DNA from: Gyrodactylus bullatarudis
Lineage: Eukaryota; Platyhelminthes; Monogenea; Gyrodactylidea; Gyrodactylidae
Length of the DNA: 33,452 nucleotides
Direction: 5' to 3'
NCBI GenBank assembly: GCA_012064415.1
Contig: SSNU01000162.1
Coordinates: 205,323 to 238,774, forward strand
Both the position numbers and the translations under genes were made by a program. The notes under the pieces were generated by a model, which saw only the letters and a list, made by a program, of their open reading frames with translations, ran no database searches and was not told the origin of the DNA. This document shows positions 18,844 through 30,800 of the stretch, piece by piece (the stretch's first letter is position 1; each line of letters opens with the position of its first letter).

Positions 18844-19034
18844 CCCTTTCGTGAGATTCCACCAAGGTCCAAAAATATCCCAGAAAGTCTCAAAGAGATA
18901 AACAAATTTTTTAAAATTTGGTTTTCTTAGATGGAATCAAAAGAATGTTTATTGAATATAACTCCTATCAGAATCTCACTTAGAATTGTTTTTTGTGTCT
19001 TTAACTCGATTGGTTTCTTATAGTCTCGATAGGG
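18844..19034. mobile_element. piggyBac-type MITE A, 191 bp
   Basis: Flanked by TTAA on both sides (18840-18843 and 19035-19038). The termini CCCTTTCGTGAGA and, inverted, CCCTATCGAGACT form imperfect inverted repeats. TTAA target duplication and CCC ends are diagnostic of piggyBac. There is no coding capacity. The inner end (TAGTCTCG) is shared with MITEs B and C, so the three look related. Confidence 0.65.
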
Positions 19035-19464
19035 TTAAAACTGCTTGTGACATAATCCAAAAAATTTGATTGATTTTGGGAGTTTGCCGGTTGAAAAGCT
19101 TTAATTTTTCTACAGTTTGTCTTGTTCAAATCAATATAAAGTTTGAGAAAATATTTCACTATAAATTATTATATAGAATTCGATCATTAAAATATAGGGT
19201 TCTCGCTAGTACAATTAATCACCTTTTTGCTTGATTGACAAAAAATACCAAAATTGCTCAATAATAATAATAATTGATTGCAGCCTATTATTCTTTTAAT
19301 ACCTTTTTGTTGTAAACGATTTTTAATTGTAACATCATTCTCTACTAGAATAGATCAAGACTTGAATGATTTATTTCTTAGAATGTAACCACTTATTCTT
19401 ATTCAATGATTGCCAACTATTTTGAATCAATAGAAGGTCGTGAAAAATTTCTGTGATTGATTAA

Positions 19465-20954
19465 CCCTAGAACGGCATATTATGAAAATCGCATTTTCTG
19501 TAAATAGGGGTTTTTGGATCCCCTTGTTGAAAAAATACCAAAAATTGAGTTAAATAGTGACTTATTTAGAACATTGGAAGCACAAGTTAATACAGTGCTC
19601 ATTACAGATATTTTTTCACAAATTTGACAACACTGTTTCATTTTTGAATCTTTTTTTCTATCACAATAGTTGCATCTAGCTCTTTTACCAGACTTTGGAC
19701 CATAGGTAATTCTATCTTCAGGAGCTTCTCGTTTCCTGTAGTCGATCAAACTTTTACAAATTTCATATATAAAGCCTCTTCTATTTATGGTGAAAGCTGG
19801 ATTCTTTTTCTTCATACTTATCGAATATAATACATAGGCATTATAAACGGCCAAATCAAGAGTGTTCCAATATAAAGCAAGAGGCCTTCTTTTTGTTCCC
19901 CTTTTGGATGAGTAGAAGCTTAATATTTGATCTAAAGAATCGACTCCACCTTTGTATTTATTATAATCAAGAATGATTTCCGGTTTTCCCTGAACACTTT
20001 CCGGTCGAGTGTGCTCAGATAACATAAGATAAGATAACATTAAAACTGGATGATTTTTCTTTTGTCCATATTTCAAAAGTGTTATTCTATCACAAAAAAT
20101 ATAATCTGCCTGGTTTTCTGCTATTTTTTTGTCCTGAAAACTGACAGGTAAAAACTTTGGATTTTCCCTCACTGTTCCAACCACACTTGTTTTTTTTCAA
20201 GAAGGTATTGAGCTATTTACATGGAGGTAAAAAAATTATCCATAGTTATTGTGCGACCTTTGTTCAGATAAGATAAAGAAAGTTCTTTCACCACTCTAGT
20301 ACCTTGGTTCTTATCTTGAACATTATTGACTTTGCCAAGATAAACCTGAGCGTTCACCAAGTAGTATGTCTTTGAATCAGCTAACACCCAAATCTTGATT
20401 CCATATTTCCCTGGCTTAGTAGGAATGAAAACTTTCATCGGGCAACGTCCTCTGAAGCTAACAAGTTGCTCGTCTACTGTAAGGAATTCACTTGGAGTGT
20501 AACTAGTTTTGGAATTATTGACGAAGCTTTCAAAAAAAAGACGAATAGGAGCCAAACGATCTCTATCAGCTCATCTAATTCTTCATCCTCATCTGAAAAT
20601 ACGTGATCACTCTCGTCTGAGCTTGAGTTGTCACTTCCCAGTAGCTCTTGATCTCGTAAGTAAAGATTCAGCTCACGTGCTATGTCACTGATATTCATTG
20701 CAAATGAAAATATACCAAAATCTAATAGGATTCATGTTCCTAAACGAGTTTTCAATTGGCTAAAGATTGACTTTTTCTTATTTCAATTGTTTACTCAAGC
20801 TGATAAGGCTAACTATCAAAAAACTTGTTTATTTTATTAGAAAAAAAAAGTTAGGATTAGAAAGTTGTTTCACCCTTCTAAAGAAAATAATAACAATAAA
20901 AAATTAGTTTGAAAATCAAAAAGGCTTCTCGAACCTCCAAATATCGTTCTAGGG
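19465..20954 (-). mobile_element. piggyBac element, internally deleted, 1490 bp
   Basis: TTAA duplications at 19461-19464 and 20955-20958 flank perfect 10-bp terminal repeats CCCTAGAACG, very close to the classical piggyBac terminus CCCTAGAAAG. It contains a decayed transposase gene on the minus strand. Complete elements are usually about 2.4 kb, so this copy is shortened. Confidence 0.92.
19480..20698 (-). pseudogene. piggyBac transposase pseudogene
   Basis: DDE/D transposase remains. The N-terminus starts at 20698 with an acidic Ser/Asp/Glu region typical of the family. It then jumps by frameshift straight to DRLAPIRLFFESFVNN, so roughly 150 residues present in intact transposases are missing. 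The first catalytic Asp lies in TVDEQLVSFRGRCP and the second in TITMDNFFTS. Immediately after the second there is an in-frame TAA (near 20218) and a one-base shift in an A run (near 20190). The frame resumes to YKGGVDSLDQ with the third Asp, and ends in a Cys-rich domain (CNYC, CCQIC). At least three lesions make it inactive. Confidence 0.9.
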
Positions 20955-20990
20955 TTAAAGTAAAGTGTAAAGATTTTTCTCCCAAATTAA

Positions 20991-21197
20991 CCCTTTCGGT
21001 GCCGATGGACATGTATGTCCATATTCCAATTTTTTGAACCTTCATAACTCTACCAGTTTGATAGGTTTCTGGATCAATTAAAGTTTAAACTGAAGCCCAC
21101 AATGTGAACTTAATATTTTTGGCCAAATAACTTGGTATCTTCATCGCTAAATTTTGGTTTTTATGAAAATTGTGAAATAGTCTCGGCACCGAAAGGG
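20991..21197. mobile_element. piggyBac-type MITE B, 207 bp
   Basis: TTAA on both sides (20987-20990, 21198-21201) and perfect 15-bp terminal repeats CCCTTTCGGTGCCGA. Next to the left end is a near-palindrome GGACATGTATGTCC. No ORF. Its terminal repeat differs from that of the adjacent piggyBac copy after CCCT. Confidence 0.85.
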
Positions 21198-21334
21198 TTA
21201 AGAACAAAATTCTGCGTCAAATAATGGGATAATTATCAACGCCAAAACTTTTTTTCGTAAAATTTCTAACTCATTTAAAATCATAATAATTATTAAATAC
21301 AAATCTTGGAGATTTTAATTAAATTTTGAGTTAA

Positions 21335-21559
21335 CCCTTTCGTTCCGAGACTATTTCACAAATTTTATAAAAACCGAAATTTAGCGATGAAGCTTCCAAG
21401 TTATTTGGCCAAAAATATTACAAGGCCAAAATACAGCAAGTTCACATTGTGGGTTTCAATTTAAACTTTAATTGATCCAGAAACCTATCAAACTGGTAGA
21501 GTTATGAAGGTTCAAAAAAATTGGAAAATGGACATATATGTCCATCGGCACCGAAAGGG
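21335..21559. mobile_element. piggyBac-type MITE C, 225 bp, inverted relative to B
   Basis: The left flank is TTAA (21331-21334); the right flank has decayed to TAAA. Its sequence is an inverted, diverged copy of MITE B, with a small insertion near the middle (ATTACAAGGCCAAAATACAGC region). The right end is CGGCACCGAAAGGG; the left terminal repeat has substitutions. It holds the perfect palindrome GGACATATATGTCC. Confidence 0.85.
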
Positions 21560-22538
21560 TAAAGAATGAGCTTCGGGAAATTCCTGTAAAAATTATTTCT
21601 ATATATTTACATAAAACTAATAATTTTGATGATAGATAATTTGTTTATATTCATATGCTCACTTATAAAAAGAATCAAATCTTTAAAATCTAATGAATCA
21701 TTTTGTATATCTCTTTTAGTACCGATTTGATAAGTGATTGAATTTAAGTAATAAGGTCTCAAGACAGTAACTCCTGTTCTTGATTACATGGAATGACTGA
21801 TTTTCTAGATATTTAACTACTTTTTAGCTCAATAATAATAGGAAAATATCAAACATTAATTTCGCATTTCTTTAAAGGTGTCTGTAATTTAGAATCATTT
21901 GACATTTATCCTACAGAATCAGGAATTTTCCGAAGCTTAGTTTAGAAATTATTTTTATTCCAGTGCTAAATATTTTTTAGGTAAACTTCATTTTAAAAAG
22001 TTTTGTTTAAATGGTCAGTGCTTAAAAGTCTGACAACTTTTCTTAAAATCGAATGAAATAATAATAATGTTTCTATGACAACTTTTGAGCTCTGTCAAAA
22101 TTAATTAGTCGATACACAAGATGATACTTAATTCATAGACCACTCTAGGGGAAATTCAATTCTGATTCAACCTTCTTGTAGCCTGTCTGTAACTTTTCCT
22201 TTGATGAGATCTAGATGTGCCCGGAATAGATAAATAACAAAGTAGGGCTGGGGAGTTTTCGGAATTGATTAATACTCCTCTATCTTTTATTTCTATGAAG
22301 TCTTCTACGATAGAAAAATCAAAAATTATTAATTATTTGACACCTTATGAAATCTTTACAACTATAATCAGGTAAAATTATTTTTTTTTCAGGAATTTCT
22401 TGGCTTTGTAATCAAATGTAACGAATGTTTTTTTTTGTTAGACAATATTTATTTAAAAATAATTATATACAAAATAAATAAAAATAGATAGGTTCTGTAC
22501 AGGGATATACAAAATAAATTCAATGTTATCTGGATAAG
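21560..22538. other. AT-rich stretch, no gene seen
   Basis: No supported feature. A strong acceptor (poly-T then CAG at about 22391) is followed by a nine-codon frame only, and it does not encode the missing TM7. Confidence 0.4.
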
Positions 22539-23081
22539 TTGGCAATAAATAAATACGGTATTAATAATAACTTAAAAATTGATCCCTTTTATCAGTTATC
22601 TAAAATAAAATTCTCTATTTTTACAATTTTAAAATTATCAAAATCAGTAAACCTAAGGCTCAAGGCTTATAAATCCCTGGTGCTGCCTTTGATAGATTAC
22701 AACTCTACTTTCTTGGTCAATCTTACTAACTCTCAAGCTTGTGAAATTGAAAGAATTCAAAGTAAATTTCTGTATTGGCTCTTCCCCTTTTTAGAATCAT
22801 ATAATTCTCGGATTCTAGCCTCTGATCTTCAGCCTCTTTGGGTTCGAAGATATGCTTTTATTGTAAAAGATTTCCTAGCAACTTCTTCTCCGATCGAGCA
22901 TAACTATAACTTTAGACATCAATCCTATAAAAAATCCTTTCTACTCTCATCTTACGAATCAATCAATAATAAGTATAAAATTTACGACTGTGATAATCCT
23001 AAATGTTTGAAATCTATTATGCAGCATATTCGTAAGAAGATAGATTATACTCATTCTCTCCTTTATCCAGATCTTCACTAA
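22539..23081 (+). pseudogene. 3' end of a non-LTR retrotransposon reverse transcriptase, copy 1
   Basis: About 180 codons matching the region after the catalytic core of LINE reverse transcriptases (thumb and C-terminal part): LRLKAYKSLVLPLIDY, EIERIQSKFLYWLF, LQPLWVRRYAF. The YADD catalytic motif and everything before it are absent, so the copy is 5'-truncated, as is usual for LINEs. The frame is open to a stop at 23081. A paralogous fragment lies on the opposite strand 170 bp away. Confidence 0.7.
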
Positions 23082-23250
23082 AAACCAGAATGATTCTTTG
23101 AAACTATTTATTAGATTTATATTTTTATTATGTTCTTATAACATCTCAATGACTTTGAACTATTTTTCTATTTACTCATTCATTTTAAATACAGATTATT
23201 TTCTAACAAAAAAAAAGCCCTTCTAGAAATTTCACTAGATCATTCTGGAA

Positions 23251-23790
23251 TTATTGAAGATAAAGTAGGCTTTTTTTATAATCTAATTTAGATCTAATAT
23301 GCAACATGATTGCCTTAATATTGGTCAAATCATTGCATTCTGATATTTTAAATTTGTTTTCAATCATGTTATATGTAGATAACAAATAATGATTGGAGAA
23401 GGAGGAAGATCTAAGATTATATGAATTTTCAAAAATTTTGGCTGATTTTACAAAAATTTTTGTAATTATTGCGTATCTTCTAACCCATAGAGGGTTAAGT
23501 CCAGATATCAAAATTCGTGCATTATACGAGTCTAAATCTGGATAAAGAAAATACAAAAACCTGGATTGGACATGCTCGATCTCCACAGATTTTTCTATGG
23601 ATAAAGAGGGAATAAGTGGAGAGATGTAATCAAGATTATTCAAAACAAAGGCTTTATAAGCTTTAAGTCTTAAATTAATTGACTTGGAGAATTTTAAAAT
23701 TGAAAAAATTATGGTATTAATCTTAGGTAAATTAGAGAGTGGGTCAATTTTAAGTCCATCAGAAATACTGAAACCTAGATCTGAAGTAAA
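23251..23790 (-). pseudogene. 3' end of a non-LTR retrotransposon reverse transcriptase, copy 2
   Basis: Homologous to 22539-23081 but on the other strand and clearly diverged. Continuous homology extends above the first Met to about 23790 (SDGLKIDPLSNLPKINT, INLRLKAYKAFVLNNLDY), then VEIEHVQSRFLYFLYPDL and LNPLWVRRYAI, ending at 23251. It is 5'-truncated close to the corresponding point in copy 1. The two fragments may be different members of one family. Confidence 0.65.
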
Positions 23791-24718
23791 GGAGATTCTA
23801 ATTAACCTAGATTAACAGTGTAGATTTTTTAAAATATTTATAAACTACTTATAATAAAATACAAAATACTATAGTATGGGAATTTAATTTAAAAAGATTT
23901 ATCCGGAAACCATTGATTGTAAGAGAAAACTCTATTCTAAACTTTATAAAAGAGATTTTTATTGTTCTACTCATAATGAACCTCAAGTATTGTACGTAAT
24001 ATCACGTTACTTTTTCTCTTATGTCTAATGATATTGAAAATAGTAAACAGTATTTGTTCATAAACATCTGATAACAGATCATTTCAATTGGTTACTCTTG
24101 ACATTTATTTTAAAAATAGCATAATGCCTCGAACGGATTTTCTTACTTGAGAAGAGAATTTTAATCTCATAGTATCTCTAAATGCATTAACCATTGAATG
24201 TAAAATGCAAAAAACCTCATTTTTCTTAGTTCGATTGTAGGAAAAAAAATAAAATGGAATCTGAGAAGGGATTGACACTGTCTTTTCTCTTGAGATTACG
24301 TAAAATTAGTGAATATGAAATAGGAATAAGCCTTGAAATATGCAGGCTTAAAGTTAGCTCAGGTTAAAAATAAAAGGTTGAGAGAGATGTTCAGAAACAT
24401 TGGTTTTGAGTTGTGCTACCGATGTCATTAAATGTTTGAATGAAAATAAGAAGATGCCAAAGTATTTCACAAATAAAGATCTTTATTTCGGGCATACTCA
24501 TCAGTGTGATACATGCCATATAAGTACAGTTTTTAGAATTTTATAAGGGACCTTATTGATCCGTTTTGTTACTAATGATACAATTGGTTCCTCCCTGTTG
24601 CCAGGTGAGCAAAATGGTTTTGATAGATTTCCCTGTTTTTTTGAGATTATCTAATGTCAATGGCTTTTAATTAGTGTTAGATATTATATCATACGTATCT
24701 AGGGTTGTTTAAAATTAA
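23791..24718. other. AT-rich stretch, no gene seen
   Basis: No supported gene. A perfect palindrome AAATAAAGATCTTTATTT (24471-24488) places AATAAA signals on both strands. This is similar in style to the AATAAAGCTTTATT at 27709-27722. Confidence 0.35.
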
Positions 24719-24942
24719 AAAAAGGGGGGACAATTAATTATTGGGTTATGGGGAAAAATTGAGTGATTTGTAGATTTGTTTCCAACTCTTCTCGTTTTCT
24801 TTTCCTGGGAGGCCATTTGGTTTCTTTCTCTTGGTTTCGGCAAATTCATTGGCTTTACATAGTTCTTTTGGACGCAAAGGTTGGGTTTTTGTTGGTTGAT
24901 TAGGTAGGCTTCAGCTGCTTTTAAAGTGTAACCGTTTTACAA
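24719..24942 (-). pseudogene. Possible GIY-YIG-type retroelement tail
   Basis: A minus-strand frame of about 73 codons starting after a stop near 24943 and ending at 24719. It contains NGYTLKAAEAYLINQQKPNLC followed by a basic Lys/Arg-rich tail. The E-A-x-L-I-x-x-x-K-P-x-L pattern is reminiscent of the C-terminal part of GIY-YIG endonuclease domains, as found in some Penelope-like retroelements. The GIY and YIG strands are not present, so this is a fragment at best. Confidence 0.3.
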
Positions 24943-26907
24943 ACCAACTGGGAAATTATTTTTACGATTCACTAGTCATCCAGTAATTCGTACGATTCTC
25001 TTTAAGACATATCAATCCAAGAACTCTTTACGCCTGATAGAACTATTCTCATATTTGTTTAAATAACTAATAAGTTGCCATTTTCATTTAAAATTTTACT
25101 CTTTAACTACGATCGATAACTATTGATCGCTAGAATCAATAGTAATATTTCATTGAAAAAAATTCAACAAATATTCCAACTCTTTTAAAGTAATGCCCAC
25201 TTATCATGATTTGAGAAATGTACATTTGGTTTTAATATAACTCCTTTTTCTATAGTGAAGTATCATTAAGTTCTAATAGGAATTATAGCCTATTCTATTT
25301 GTCTGTCTAACATGGCAGAATACTTCATTCCACTTGAACTTGAAAATTCTTTTTCCTATTGTTTTATAGCCAGAAGATAGCTCCGATCACATTTCTAATC
25401 CTTCTAAGAATACTATCAAGTTGAAATTGATCTCAAATTTCAAGAATACCCATGTTTGGTAGGTTATTTTGGAAAGTTTTAAGATTATTAATATGGTAGG
25501 GTAAATTTTCTATTTATTTAATTATTTAGTAGACAAAAAAACCGATGATCACCATAAAACTCTAAAATAAATTTGTCATTTTCAGGAAACTTGAATCATC
25601 AAAATTAAGGGTGAATTAAAGGTTTCAAAATCTCTGACACCTATTAATAACTAAAAATGATCAAAGAATTAAATGCTTTTTCCCCCTTTTACTTATAAAA
25701 GACGTAAAAAGGAATTTAACACGTCTGTAAATAACATGATTTTATCAAGACAATACATTTCGAAAAACATTTCAGATATAAGAGGAGACTTCCCCTTTGT
25801 AATGAGATTCTCCCCTTCAATTATCTCTTTTTTTAACACATTTTCCTGTTTTATGTTTCCTGCTTTTATTGTTTGTTTTCAGAATGAAAATCTCTTCTTA
25901 AATTATTTTCTTTTTTTCCAATCAGTTACTATAATTAGGGCCAAGTTACATGTCAGTCATTCTTTATTTAGCTTATTTTAGCTTACTAGAAAAGATATCA
26001 AAAATTAAATTTACTCAATAAAATAACACCATGAAAAACAATACTTAAGTCATAGAAGCAGATACCCTATATGTTTTCTGTAAATCATTTAAAGATTTTC
26101 GATATTTCGGACGTCTTTAAAAAACCTTCAAAATTTCTAACTAAATCTGTTCTAATGCATAACCTCTTTTTCGTTTGGGAGCTGAATTTCGGTTTTTTGA
26201 TCATTTTCATTACTTGAAAATCAATGAAATTTCGATGAATCGGAATTCCTCGAAAATGGTGAATTTTTCAAAAGATTATTAGCGACGTTAGGCTTTTTTG
26301 TTTTATTTCGATCTCAAAAACCATCATTTTGACAAACTCCCACTTTAAAATCAATAAAAGTTTTGAGTTCAAAGTTCGAAAAAATAAGATCATCAGTAGT
26401 GGACACATAAATAATGATAAAAGTTTTAAATTCATTGAAAATAATATTTTAAAAATTTTGAAAGAAGTATAGTAAAAGTTGAAAAATATAAGAATATAAT
26501 GTGAGCTGAAAAAACACCAAAACTCTTCAATAAATAGCAACAGTGAAGAGAGAAAAGTGAAAAAGCGCACATGGTAATTGAAGATTATAAGAGTAATTTT
26601 TCTGAACACACAGGTTTGGTTTAAAGTGATTGATGAAGAATTTCTCCTTCACCCACAAAGAATTTTTTTCTTCGAATCGTCAAAGTGAGCAAAATGGGTA
26701 GGATTCCAAAAACTCTTTTACAAATTCAAATTTTTGAGGAAAAAATTGAATTTTTCGTAAAAATCATAGATTCTCAACTTCATATCAACCAACTTTATTT
26801 TGTATTTTACCGAATCAGGAAATTTCCGAAGCTTCTTAATTCTTTGATTCAATCTTGAATCAATAAAAGATTACTACGCTGCCACTTAAAACAGTGAATA
26901 TCTCGAA
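24943..26907. other. AT-rich stretch, no supported gene
   Basis: Open frames at 25673-25981 (plus) and 26268-26609 (minus) are Phe/Leu/Ile-rich chance readings. Near 24961-25010, ATTCACTAGT and ATTCGTAC echo the inner part of the Ginger-like TIR. Confidence 0.4.
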
Positions 26908-27121
26908 CATTAAATGAGTTTTACAAAAACATCAGAATCAGATACGCCGCAGATCCAAAGCTCAGTAAGCACCAAATCCAAAAAGTCTTGGATATAGCTG
27001 AGGCGAAGCTGTGAATGAGGAGTTACCCTCGCTATGTGCATAGAAAATATTGGGCAGGAAGTTAGGTTTCACTGGTTTCAATTTCCACAAAGCATCCAAG
27101 ATAATTAAGAAAGTTTCAAAG

Positions 27122-27577
27122 ATGACCAGAGGGTCCCCTGTGAGTCCCTCATCTCCAACTCAAAACTTAGACCCAAAATCGGAAATTTTAGCCTCCACCT
27201 CAACATCAGTTGATACAAAACAATCCGAGAGCGGTCCAATGTTCACCTCTACACAAATAAATGGATCAAATAACGATGACCCAGCAACTATATTGGCAAA
27301 AACTCAAACCTCGACATCAGTTGATATTAACACCTCCTCTAGTTGCAAATCATCAAATGAATCCAACTCACAAAACCCTAGTAACCAAATTTCTACTGTA
27401 CCCCACGATGATCGAAAAAGGTATTTTTCTCAGCCAGAAGTACAAGCCCCTACTCCATCACGAAAAAGAAATCTGTCGACATCACCTAAGCAACAAAAAA
27501 GAAAGGGGAAACAGAGAAAACGATTACCAACTAACAATCAGACAATAGATGTATTCCTCACAGCCCCAAGAGTATGA
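27122..27577 (+). CDS. Ser/Thr-rich protein with Lys/Arg-rich C-terminus, possible retroelement ORF
   Basis: A 151-codon frame from the first ATG (27122), open in frame for another 24 codons upstream. Residues 1-100 are rich in Ser, Thr, Asn, Gln and Pro, with two similar TSTSVD segments. Residues about 110-140 are strongly basic (SRKRNLSTSPKQQKRKGKQ), suggesting nucleic-acid binding. No conserved domain is visible. The composition recalls the ORF1 or gag-like protein of a retroelement, and a TATA/poly(A)-bearing segment follows directly. It could equally be a disordered host protein. The frame is much richer in G+C than the surrounding DNA, which supports coding origin. Confidence 0.4.
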   Translation: MTRGSPVSPSSPTQNLDPKSEILASTSTSVDTKQSESGPMFTSTQINGSNNDDPATILAKTQTSTSVDINTSSSCKSSNESNSQNPSNQISTVPHDDRKRYFSQPEVQAPTPSRKRNLSTSPKQQKRKGKQRKRLPTNNQTIDVFLTAPRV

Positions 27578-27654
27578 GCACACTCAACCCCCATTGGTCA
27601 ATCTTGGATGATTAATTGCTATTCGTCAGATTTTATAATGTTCCTTAATCTTGC

Positions 27655-27832
27655 ATGTATATAAATATATCTAAAGTCGGTGTTTGGTCTGAAGAGAACC
27701 GACGAAAATAAAGCTTTATTCACCAATAATCCTTCGTTCGTTCTTAACACTAGCATGACTTCGAGTCAGCAAGCTCAAAATATTTTTGAGGAAATCAGGC
27801 AACTCTTGTCTTCAAATCTTATCATGAAGTGA
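27655..27832 (+). other. Retroelement-like promoter and short ORF
   Basis: A TATA box (TATATAAATATA, 27658-27669) is followed about 40 nt later by the palindromic AATAAAGCTTTATT (27709-27722), an order found in LTR U3-R regions. A 25-codon frame then starts at 27755 (MTSSQQAQNIFEEIRQLL) and stops at 27832. There is no clear primer-binding site or second LTR, so this may be a decayed LTR with a gag start or something else. Confidence 0.3.
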
Positions 27833-30800
27833 AACATTATGGTAAAATTTGTTTTCATAATATCTATGAAAGATTATATGAAAAATTGTCATCTTGGTAC
27901 AAAATTCTACGAAAATAATTTCACCCATTAGATCGATATTTTTTAATTTTCAATGATCTCATTCCTATCAGATTAAAGAGAAGTGTGATAACTCTGGTTC
28001 CATGATACAGGAATGAGCCTTTATTCATCGTGTTCATTCTTATTCTTTTGTAGAGAGAAAGAACACTTTCAAAGTGTTAAGTGTACTTGTGAAACTACTC
28101 CCAAGAGTAATAAAACTAATTTGAACCATCTATTGACTATATATCGTTGTTTCCTTGCTACCTGAGTATGTTTTCTTATGGCTTGTATATTGGTCTATTT
28201 GTAGAAAAAGAAAAGGATGAAAAAAGTTGTTGTATTTGTTAAAAAATAAGAATTATGATACTAATACGGTGATGATAAGAAGAAATCTATTTATTATTTC
28301 TGTGCAGTGCAAAAATGGCATAAAATACTTTTTTATCAGTTCTGCATACGAATATAGGATCGATTTTTTTCCAAACCTTTGAGTATTAATCGGACGTGTA
28401 CAACCTAATCGAAGAAACGAACAATCTGATCATGTTGAAGTATTTGAGTCAATATCTAAAATTAAAAATATCTTTCTGACGAATATTTTAGTACACCTGG
28501 TTTATATGAAGATGGGAATTTAAGAAATTGGACCTCTAGATTTTTCAATTATCACAAAGAAAATTAACTTTTTATAAAAATGTGACTTATTTTTTTTCCA
28601 AATAACCGTATTCTATCAAGTTAAATCTTTGAAATCAATTTCAATGTGAGGAAATATTTGTTTGTTCTATATTTTGATTTCTATTTCAAATAAAATACAA
28701 TTTGGATAAATTCTTTAGATCTTGGCTATGCGTGACTTCAGGTGGAATGAGGGAGGAAATCTTTTGAATTATTCACAAGGCAACTTGTCTGAGGTTATAA
28801 AAGAAAATAATATTTTCATTTCCTCCATCCCTCACTCAGAGATTCTATTTTTATCAAGTTCTCCTTTTTGGGTAAATCTGAAATTCTGTATCAGCTTATC
28901 GAGAGAATTATAATCTTCTCTCTTCTGGTCAAGTTTACATATATAGGAGTGAAAATCAATCAGAAGGATTACACTTCCTTCTGGTTGAATTGCTAAATCG
29001 CATCTCTATATATTTTTATTGTTTCCAATTCAAATGGAAGAAGGCTGTTAATTTTACATCTGACTATGAGATTAAAGATTTATCTACACTTCGCTTAATA
29101 CTCATGTGTTCTTCTATCAATAGCCTAGAAGTATGAAAAAAAAGAAACTTTGTATGAACAATTCATTTGTGGAAGAGTCAATGTAAATATTGAAGCCAAT
29201 TCCTAATGTGTTCCTAAAATTTAAATTTATAGATGCCGTTAATAAGATGAGTAAAGATAAACTTTTTAAAAGTATTTTGATGCTTCTAAAATAAGCAATA
29301 ATTAAAATTTAAAAGAATTAGACCAAAAAAATCTATGGAAATCCTGTATTAATTTGATAAAAAGTTCATTAATTAAATAATTTAATTCTTATACAGTAAA
29401 TCCATTCTTCTCATAACGTTAAATCAACAAAATTTTTCAACTCAAAGTTTAAAAAATTAATAATGCCTCCAAATTTTTCGGTTGATAAAGAACCTTGAAG
29501 AAAATTTTGATACTTTGATGAAAAAAAAGATTTTTGTAAAAATCCTGAATTCCTAAATTCATCGAGAATAGCTGTACCTTATATGACTAAAGTTATTTAC
29601 TTTTAGACTATAGTCAATCCCATCTTTACATTTCTGACTACTATTTTTTTGACTAAAATTTCTTCCGCCTATTTACTTTAGATTTCATTTCGTATTGAAA
29701 ACAAACTTTTTGATCTGTATTCCCAGTAGAGAAAACGTTTGAAGAAAATCATCTTCGAAAAGTTAGAGCTGAAGAAAGAAAAAGTTAATATGAAGAAAAT
29801 TCAATCTGACAAAAATTAGGCCATTATTTCAACTTTGACTTCAAAATGTTTGTAAAAATTGAAGATTTGAAACAGTTAAGTGTTGGTATTTAGGGTCAAC
29901 ATTAGACCAATAAATCGAATTTCAGTAAAAGTTGAGCTTCTAAACTTCAGGTCGTTTACCTTAGTGGTTTTTGGGAAGTTCAGGTGATAGGTTTACCACA
30001 ATAATGAGTAATTTTTCTGAAATTCAGTGTTGGAATTCAATTATCTTATCAAATTTTGATCTTGAATATCAGCATTTATTAACTGCTTCGAATCCTCGAA
30101 ATTGACAAAGGTTGAAAAAGTTTAATCAGCTTAAATTAGTAATAACTAGTTCTATTCGTTTTATTCTCTCAATGTTTCTCTATGCTAAATTTACGCACCT
30201 TTTTTGGAAGAAAAAAATAGTTTAATACGCCCTCGACTATTAATTTTCAAAGTTTAATCATAACTATCGATCAAAAATTCGTATGGGGTCTAATTCTATG
30301 TTCTATACTGAATTTGATATGATTTCAAAAGATGTGCAATCCAGTCAAGGTTTAATAATCGTAATAATATCGATTACCATTAAGTTCTATTCGTTTAGCG
30401 TTTAGATCTATCAAGTTTATAACTATTTCTAGACTAGTGGAAACCACTAATTAATAATTAGTTATTATAATCCAAGATAAATCTGAGAAATATTTCCAAG
30501 AATCAATAGCTCCTTCAAGATAAATTTCGATAAAAAATTATAGATGTTTTTCTTCAATATATGAGTGTTAAAACTGAGACATTATTTGTTCAGAAAGAAC
30601 TCTTGGCTTATCAACATTAGATCATAGTTTCTTCCATAATAAACGTCTGATTTCAAAGTCAAATTTTTTTGGACCCTGGGATGGAAAATTTTTTATTTTC
30701 TTCGAAGTGGATGTGTAATAGAATCAAGGAAACTGATCATTACCATAAAATCCTTCATCATTTTTGGCCAATCTTTGATCTACAAAATTTTCCTAATGCA

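Noticed and set aside
22380..22420. TM7 exon of the GPCR after a strong acceptor
   Set aside because: The frame after the acceptor stops after nine codons and is not membrane-like.
25673..26609. Two ORFs of 102 and 113 codons on opposite strands
   Set aside because: Phe/Leu/Ile-rich readings of T-rich or A-rich DNA with no family resemblance.
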